Below, one piece after another: positions 6,220-6,930 of a stretch of 6,930 nt of DNA. The DNA is from Candidatus Hydrogenedentota bacterium (GTDB lineage: Bacteria > Hydrogenedentota > Hydrogenedentia > Hydrogenedentales > JAEUWI01): contig JAUIKJ010000160.1 in assembly GCA_030430835.1 (NCBI GenBank), forward strand, positions 1-6,930, written 5' to 3'. Below the pieces are notes generated by a model. It ran no database searches, was not told the origin of the DNA, and saw only the letters and a program-made list of their open reading frames with translations. The position numbers and the translations under genes were made by a program. Each line of letters starts with the position of its first letter. Position 1 is the stretch's first letter.

Positions 6220-6930
6220 TAGTATTCGACCTGCTCCCCGCGCGAGGCGCGCAGACTCACCAGGGTCGCCGCGAAGACCAGCCCGAAGAGCACCACGGCG
6301 ATCGCGGATCCATAGCCGACGTCGTAGTCGGTGAAGACCTGTTCGTAGAGCAGCGTGGTCATCACGTGTGAATCCTGCGTCGGCCGCTGGTTCTCGAGCA
6401 CCCATACCGGGTCGAAAAACTTGAGTCCAGTAATCACGAGGAACACGATGCCGACCGTGAGCACGTCGCGGATCATCGGCAGGGTGATGTGCCGGAACTG
6501 TTGCCAGGGCGACGCGCCGTCGAGGCGCGCGGCCTCGTAGTACGACTCCGGAATACCCTGCATCGCCGCGAGGAAGAGCACCATGTAAAAGCCGGTCCAC
6601 ATCCACACCACCATCGGAATCATCGACCAGATGATGATCTTCGAGTCGAGGAAAGGGAAGGGCAATTGCACGTCGGGTTGCCCCGTCGCCGACTGGAGGG
6701 CAGCGAATATCCCATTTACCACGCCGAATTCCGTCACGCTATAGAGCAGCATCCACAACAGCGCAACGGCGACGGCGGCCAGTACGTTCGGGAAGAAGAA
6801 GGCCACACGGAACAACCCGGCGCCCCGCACCTTCCGGTGCAGCATCGCCGCGAAGGCCAACGCGAGCCCAATCGTAATCGTGCCGCCCACGCCGAGCAGG
6901 ATCAGGTTATTGCCCAGTGCAACCAGGAAG
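6219..6930 (-). CDS. Sugar ABC transporter permease, MalF-like (CUT1), N-terminus outside window
   Basis: The minus-strand frame is open from the right edge to a TAA at 6219-6221, giving 236 visible residues. A GTG at 6888-6890 is an internal Val within a helix, not a start, because the upstream codons (FLVALGNNLILLG) continue the family pattern. Helices are visible near residues 8-30, 41-66, 98-124, 155-172 and 206-228. The EAA loop is ESYYEAARLDGASPWQQFRH (128-147), with Glu132-Ala133-Ala134, Gly138 and LP at 150-151. MalF/UgpA-type proteins usually have about 290-320 residues, so roughly 60-80 are missing, including the first helix. It pairs with the downstream MalG-like protein as a heterodimeric inner-membrane channel. 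The binding protein gene is typically upstream in such operons and would lie beyond the right edge; no ATPase gene is in view. Confidence 0.92.
   Translation of the reverse strand, partial: FLVALGNNLILLGVGGTITIGLALAFAAMLHRKVRGAGLFRVAFFFPNVLAAVAVALLWMLLYSVTEFGVVNGIFAALQSATGQPDVQLPFPFLDSKIIIWSMIPMVVWMWTGFYMVLFLAAMQGIPESYYEAARLDGASPWQQFRHITLPMIRDVLTVGIVFLVITGLKFFDPVWVLENQRPTQDSHVMTTLLYEQVFTDYDVGYGSAIAVVLFGLVFAATLVSLRASRGEQVEY

Noticed and set aside
5335..6222. A 295-codon plus-strand open frame antisense to the MalG-like permease
   Set aside because: It is hydrophilic, low in complexity and without motifs, while the opposite strand encodes a textbook permease.
6220..6606. N-terminal extension of the MalG-like permease frame upstream of its ATG
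   Set aside because: The extension overlaps the MalF-like gene in another frame and reads as Arg/Gly-rich non-family sequence; the TAATG junction marks the real start.

Overview
The window is GC-rich bacterial chromosomal DNA with five protein-coding genes (three complete, two cut by the window edges) and three intergenic regions. No rRNA, tRNA, CRISPR array or recognisable transposase was found. The mix of a DTLRADY-type sulfatase-like protein ending in LGYLE, a Sulfotransfer_3-like enzyme, a pseudopilin-like fragment and a CUT1 sugar transporter recalls large environmental genomes such as Planctomycetes/PVC or Hydrogenedentota. That placement is a weak inference from gene style; no marker gene is present.

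Layout, left to right. (1) The 3' part of a plus-strand gene for a small membrane-anchored protein with a pseudopilin-like segment (to 463). (2) A strong hairpin (466-491) between convergent genes, U-rich on the minus-strand side, next to three degenerate 9-nt units (488-514). (3) A large minus-strand gene (521-3691) encoding a 1056-aa protein. It joins a flippase-like LPG_synthase_TM domain, a second block of membrane helices and a C-terminal alkaline-phosphatase-superfamily (sulfatase-fold) domain. The nucleophile position of that domain holds Thr rather than the Cys/Ser of true sulfatases. (4) A 328-bp divergent intergenic region with hairpins and a tentative promoter. (5) A plus-strand PAPS-dependent sulfotransferase (4020-5039). 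(6) A 265-bp convergent intergenic region with an elaborate palindromic element: two inverted copies of a double hairpin around a nested stem and a short direct repeat. (7) Two translationally coupled minus-strand permease genes of a CUT1 (MalF/MalG-type) sugar ABC transporter; the MalF-like gene runs off the right edge.

Functionally, the permeases form the membrane channel of one sugar importer, whose binding protein and ATPase are not in view. The fused membrane enzyme and the divergent sulfotransferase may both act on cell-envelope lipids or glycans. Their adjacency is the only evidence for a shared role. The fused protein and the palindromic element at 5104-5294 are the two items most worth following up.
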